A DNA stretch of 64,000 bases, from positions 133,551,990-133,615,989 of the forward strand of contig CP136067.1 in the NCBI GenBank assembly GCA_032622095.1, written 5' to 3'. The notes beneath the pieces are model-generated. The model worked only from the letters and a program-made list of their open reading frames with translations. It ran no database searches and was not told the DNA's origin. This document shows, one piece after another, positions 60,711-64,000 of this stretch. The position numbers were made by a program, and so were the translations under genes. The DNA comes from Siphonodentalium dalli. Lineage: Eukaryota > Mollusca > Scaphopoda > Gadilida > Siphonodentaliidae. How positions within the stretch are numbered: position 1 is the first letter of the stretch; each line of letters starts with the position of its first letter.

Positions 60711-61320
60711 GATGTAAATATCCTTTCAAGAAAAGTTTATCGAAGAATCCAGCCCCGATGCTTGCATAAAGTTGAAAGAATTTGTAAAAACAACGACTGA
60801 AAACTCAAAACGAAGAGACACCCATGTCTGTATTTTGTTTACATGGTTACTAAGGGGGGTAATCGATAGTGGTGACAACAAACGCTGGTCACAATGGCCA
60901 ATGTTTGGCACTCATTCATTTGTTACTAACTGATGTTACAATCAAGACACTGTCCTGCTCAATTAAACAGTAATAATAACCACGACACCATTGAAGCAAA
61001 AAAACGCAAGTCCCTACGTCAGAGTGCACGTGTTACCAAATTTAGCCCACTGCGCTCGATCGACTTTGCAATAGAATAACTGGCAGCAGTCCCGATCGTG
61101 CACATTAATTTTATATACATAATGTACAGGCCTACCGGTATACGACATAAACTATGACTATTCATCAACATCCATTTATATACGACAGAAAGTCCAGAAA
61201 CTAATGACGTCTTATTTATAATATTTACCGCGTACCGGTACTCGTATTACATAAGAAATGAACGGCGGTTTCAATGTGGTCATGGGATTTTAACCGCGAG
61301 AAAAAATTATTCAGCAAACT
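60711..61320 (-). promoter_or_regulatory. 5' untranslated and presumed promoter region of the kinesin gene
   Basis: Sequence directly upstream of the ATG on the minus strand. No recognised repeat up to about 61320, which fits a regulatory region, but no TATA or initiator could be assigned with confidence. Confidence 0.35.
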
Positions 61321-61830
61321 GCATGAACAGAGACGTGGCGACAGGAGAGTGGGGGGGATTGGGGGCGAGGGGGCGGCTCACCCCCAACTTTGGTCAATTT
61401 TTTCAACAGTTGGAAATTTCATATCTGCTAAAACATTACTTGGCAATTTCACACCAACAATAGGTTGAAAATGTTCTTGTAGTTTGATTTTCAAACAATT
61501 TATTGGGGGGGGGGGGGGGGGGATTAACTGTGTTTGGACCAATATTTGCATATTTTCCTATTTTTTGTCAAAATTTTGTTTGGACTGAAATGGTCATCAG
61601 TTGGAAATTTTCCAACCTTAGGGGGGGGGGGGGTGACAGGTTGGAAATTTCCAACACTTGGAAAGCTTGTGTCCTGGTCCCTCCCCGTGGCCAGTTAAAA
61701 ACTGCTAGTTAATTTAAGAAAACAATATTGTCATAATTTGGTAAACATTGTCATTGGAATTGTCATCAGTTGGAAATTTTCCAACCTAAGTTGGGGGTGT
61801 CGGGTTTGAAATTTCCAACTCGTTGTTTGG
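61320..61830. repeat. G-rich segment with repeated TTGGAAATTTCCAA motifs
   Basis: AGTTGGAAATTTTCCAACCT-type palindromic motifs recur at about 61400, 61605, 61640 and 61770, between poly-G runs (61504-61522 and 61621-61632). Unclassified repeat. Confidence 0.6.
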
Positions 61831-62157
61831 GTGCGTGGAACTGATAAGTTAGTAGAAATGTAACAGTCTACTAGCATTGCAAAAAATTCAAGGAAATCGA
61901 CTATATCACTCCATAGAAAACATCGTCTGAACTACGCTCAAAATGTAAATATTTACATCTCGATTCGGGACGCAACTATCGTCGATAAACCAACACAAAT
62001 GATTTCGCCATCAAGAGTCATTGCATGTAATTAATATATAAAAATCACGGTGTGTGTTGTCAATTTGGATTAATATTCGTAAAAAGTTACTACTTTGAAC
62101 AAGATTATTCTCAATTTATATTTGAGCACGCTATCGGAGTGTTTCACATCACTTTAA
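61830..62157. repeat. Family N repeat
   Basis: GAAAACATCGTCTGAACTAC, ATTTACATCTCGATTCGGGA and CGGAGTGTTTCACATCACTT blocks, with a single tail unit. Confidence 0.75.
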
Positions 62158-62268
62158 TACAAAATGTCATATATTTCCTTACATTCTGTATACGTGGTGG
62201 CAGTGGTCAGACCGGCGTGCCTCGTAGCGAGGTGTCATAACTCTGCCTTGTAGTTTGACCTGTATGGA

Positions 62269-62815
62269 GCTTAAAGTGGTACTGTACGCCATTTTCAATA
62301 ATTTCCCGATGATAACAGCGATCTAATATCGATAATATATAGAAAACTAAGTAATTTGAGTCGGAGATGTATTCTGTAAACGTTCAGGTTAATAGGTTAT
62401 CTTAAAATCAAAGTTAATAAATATGGCTGGAGCCATAAATTAAATTACGAATTTCTGTGTACAAGACGTAATCAAAATAATTCACGGAAAGTGGATTAGG
62501 CAACGCGTGGCATACATGGTCGTGTAAAAAATATGTTGATACGGGGCGTAAACTCAAGCCACTCATCGACTATGCAATGACTTCAATGAGTATATGGGAC
62601 TATTGTATGAATGCAAATTAACATTTATTTGATACATTTGGTTCAAAAAATTACTCGACAACGACAATTGGTATTTTCGCATTCCGGCTAATCTTCCATC
62701 CGTAACATTTCTTCGTACTCAACAGACTTTCAAATAATGGAAATCTGGTTACCTATTCTACGACTCAGAGGCTATGGAAACCAACAACAACATTTGAGTA
62801 CAGTATCCCTTTAAT
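62269..62815. mobile_element. TTAAAG...CTTTAA element (family P)
   Basis: TTAAAGTGGTACTGTAC at the left and GTACAGTATCCCTTTAA at the right. Similar terminal logic to families I and O. Confidence 0.7.
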
Positions 62816-62914
62816 TATGACCACATGTATAACCGATAAATGCAGGATGTGTACTCACCCCTTTACCTCTTAATGATTATATCTTGTCGGAAAAGCCAGA
62901 TTGCACGGAGAGGC

Positions 62915-63077
62915 GTAACCCTTTCATGACGGGAGCTGCGCAGGTGCAGCATTAAAGATCCTGTGCCAGTGCATTATCTTAAACATGCAAGTCTCCCATA
63001 GGGAGACTCACATATATATAAGAGAATGCATTGACACAGGGATTTCGGCTTTTCGCAATATTTCAGGAAGCTCCATT
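62915..63077. mobile_element. Family B1 element, single hairpin
   Basis: AACCCTTTCATGACGGGAGC start, one hairpin (AAGTCTCCCATAGGGAGACT centre), TTCAGGAAGCTCC right part. Confidence 0.72.
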
Positions 63078-63079
63078 GG

Positions 63080-64000
63080 GGACGAATATCACGTTATTTT
63101 GAAGTGCACCAAATTTACTGATCACAGGAAAAAGTACATTAAACCATATTATTACACCCGACCAATGCATTGAAACTTCACAACCTTTTCAAAACAAGAA
63201 ATAGGAAAACTCTTATGAACCTATCGATATTTATCCACGAAGCCCTCTTTCAGAGAGGAGCTCCTGAGGCATTAAACTAGAAGTCCCCCACCCCATATAG
63301 ATACAACACCTTGTATACAAGCGACCGAAAAAAAACGCCCACGCAGGAAATACCCATACATAATATATAATAGAATGACATAATTTGCACTATATTTGAT
63401 CAACAATGTGTATGATTATTATCCATAGCCCCATCCCCGCCCAACCCCACCACACCCGGTAAACCAAAATAACTAATAAGACAATTATACTGAGATATAT
63501 ACTCTGAACATGTCACATTCATTTATTTTGTTATCTTCGCATATATATGTACATATCTTATATATGTTTAATTCCTTTTGTTCATGCTCATATATCTTGT
63601 CGATGAAAAGAGTAATAATCTATCTATCTAATCAATCTATCCATTCATGGAATTAAGGATTAATATATAGGTCACTGAGAGACATTAATTTGGACAGAGA
63701 AGCCGCGAATCGGCAGCACAGGTGCGTCAATCTCTACCAGAGCGCACCAGTCATACTTCCTTTCTGAATCGTCAAGGGAGGTAAACCATGCATGGGGTTT
63801 GCAGGGGCGTGTCTTTAAAACGAGTTAAAATGTAAATTACAAAAAAATTAAATTTTAAAGGAGCGCGTCACTTTAAAAAAAACGCATCGCTAAATTTATG
63901 TATATATCGTATACTAGCAGGGTTACCCGGCGTTTCCCAGGTTAAAGTGATGTGAAAGGTGAAAGTTGAAACCCTCTGCATATTGTGGATATATGGTGGG
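63080..64000. other. Upstream intergenic DNA
   Basis: AT-rich, with short TATC-type microsatellite near 63605. The last 90 bases (CTAGCAGGGTTACCCGGCGT onward) look like the edge of a dispersed element that continues outside the window. No gene recognised. Confidence 0.4.

Noticed and set aside
60590-60665. In-frame extension of exon 1 to a GT donor (CAG|GTAGCA at 60590)
   Set aside because: It would insert 25 hydrophobic residues between VRVRPF and the next motor block, breaking a universal kinesin motif, whereas the AT-AC junction restores it exactly.

Overview
The window is AT-rich animal DNA with long introns and a very dense load of short DNA-transposon derivatives. Codon use, canonical GT-AG introns and the repeat types suggest an invertebrate, probably a lophotrochozoan such as a bivalve or other mollusc. 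That placement is an inference, because no taxon-specific gene was seen.

One gene fills almost the whole window. On the minus strand, 26 coding exons between 60710 (ATG) and 900 (TGA) encode a kinesin-3 family motor most like KIF28. The joined exons total 3309 bp (1102 residues plus stop), and every splice phase agrees. Exons 1-10 and the start of exon 11 carry the motor: P-loop, switch I, switch II split by an intron, and YRDS/LTKLL. Exons 11-12 are the neck and coiled coil, exons 13-15 an FHA domain, exons 16-22 the KIF1-like and C2-like stalk region, exons 23-24 a charged helix, exon 25 a Ser/Asp-rich linker and exon 26 the tail. Intron 1 (about 6.7 kb) has the hallmarks of a minor-spliceosome AT-AC intron.

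The most unusual structure is a set of minisatellites seeded on splice junctions of this gene. At eight exon/intron boundaries the end of an exon plus its splice site is tandemly duplicated into the intron. The extremes are 21 copies of the exon 7 donor (58-bp unit) and 7 copies of the exon 8 acceptor (62-bp unit), on the two sides of the same intron. In every case I could read, using the nearest decoy site would bring in an in-frame stop.

The introns hold a complete hAT element (19764-22523) with perfect 8-bp target duplications and an intact 613-residue transposase. They also hold non-autonomous hAT elements with clean 8-bp duplications (16205, 26132, 53130, 57166), two PIF/Harbinger-like elements with 3-bp duplications (54865, 58682), a 900-bp element with terminal inverted repeats (TIRs) of nearly 60 bp (4421), many TTAA-flanked (piggyBac-like) double-hairpin elements, a TA-flanked hairpin family, and several SINE-like dispersed repeats. 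Elements are often nested. No second protein-coding host gene and no convincing RNA gene was found. The 60.7-64 kb end, upstream of the gene, contains only repeats and unassigned sequence.
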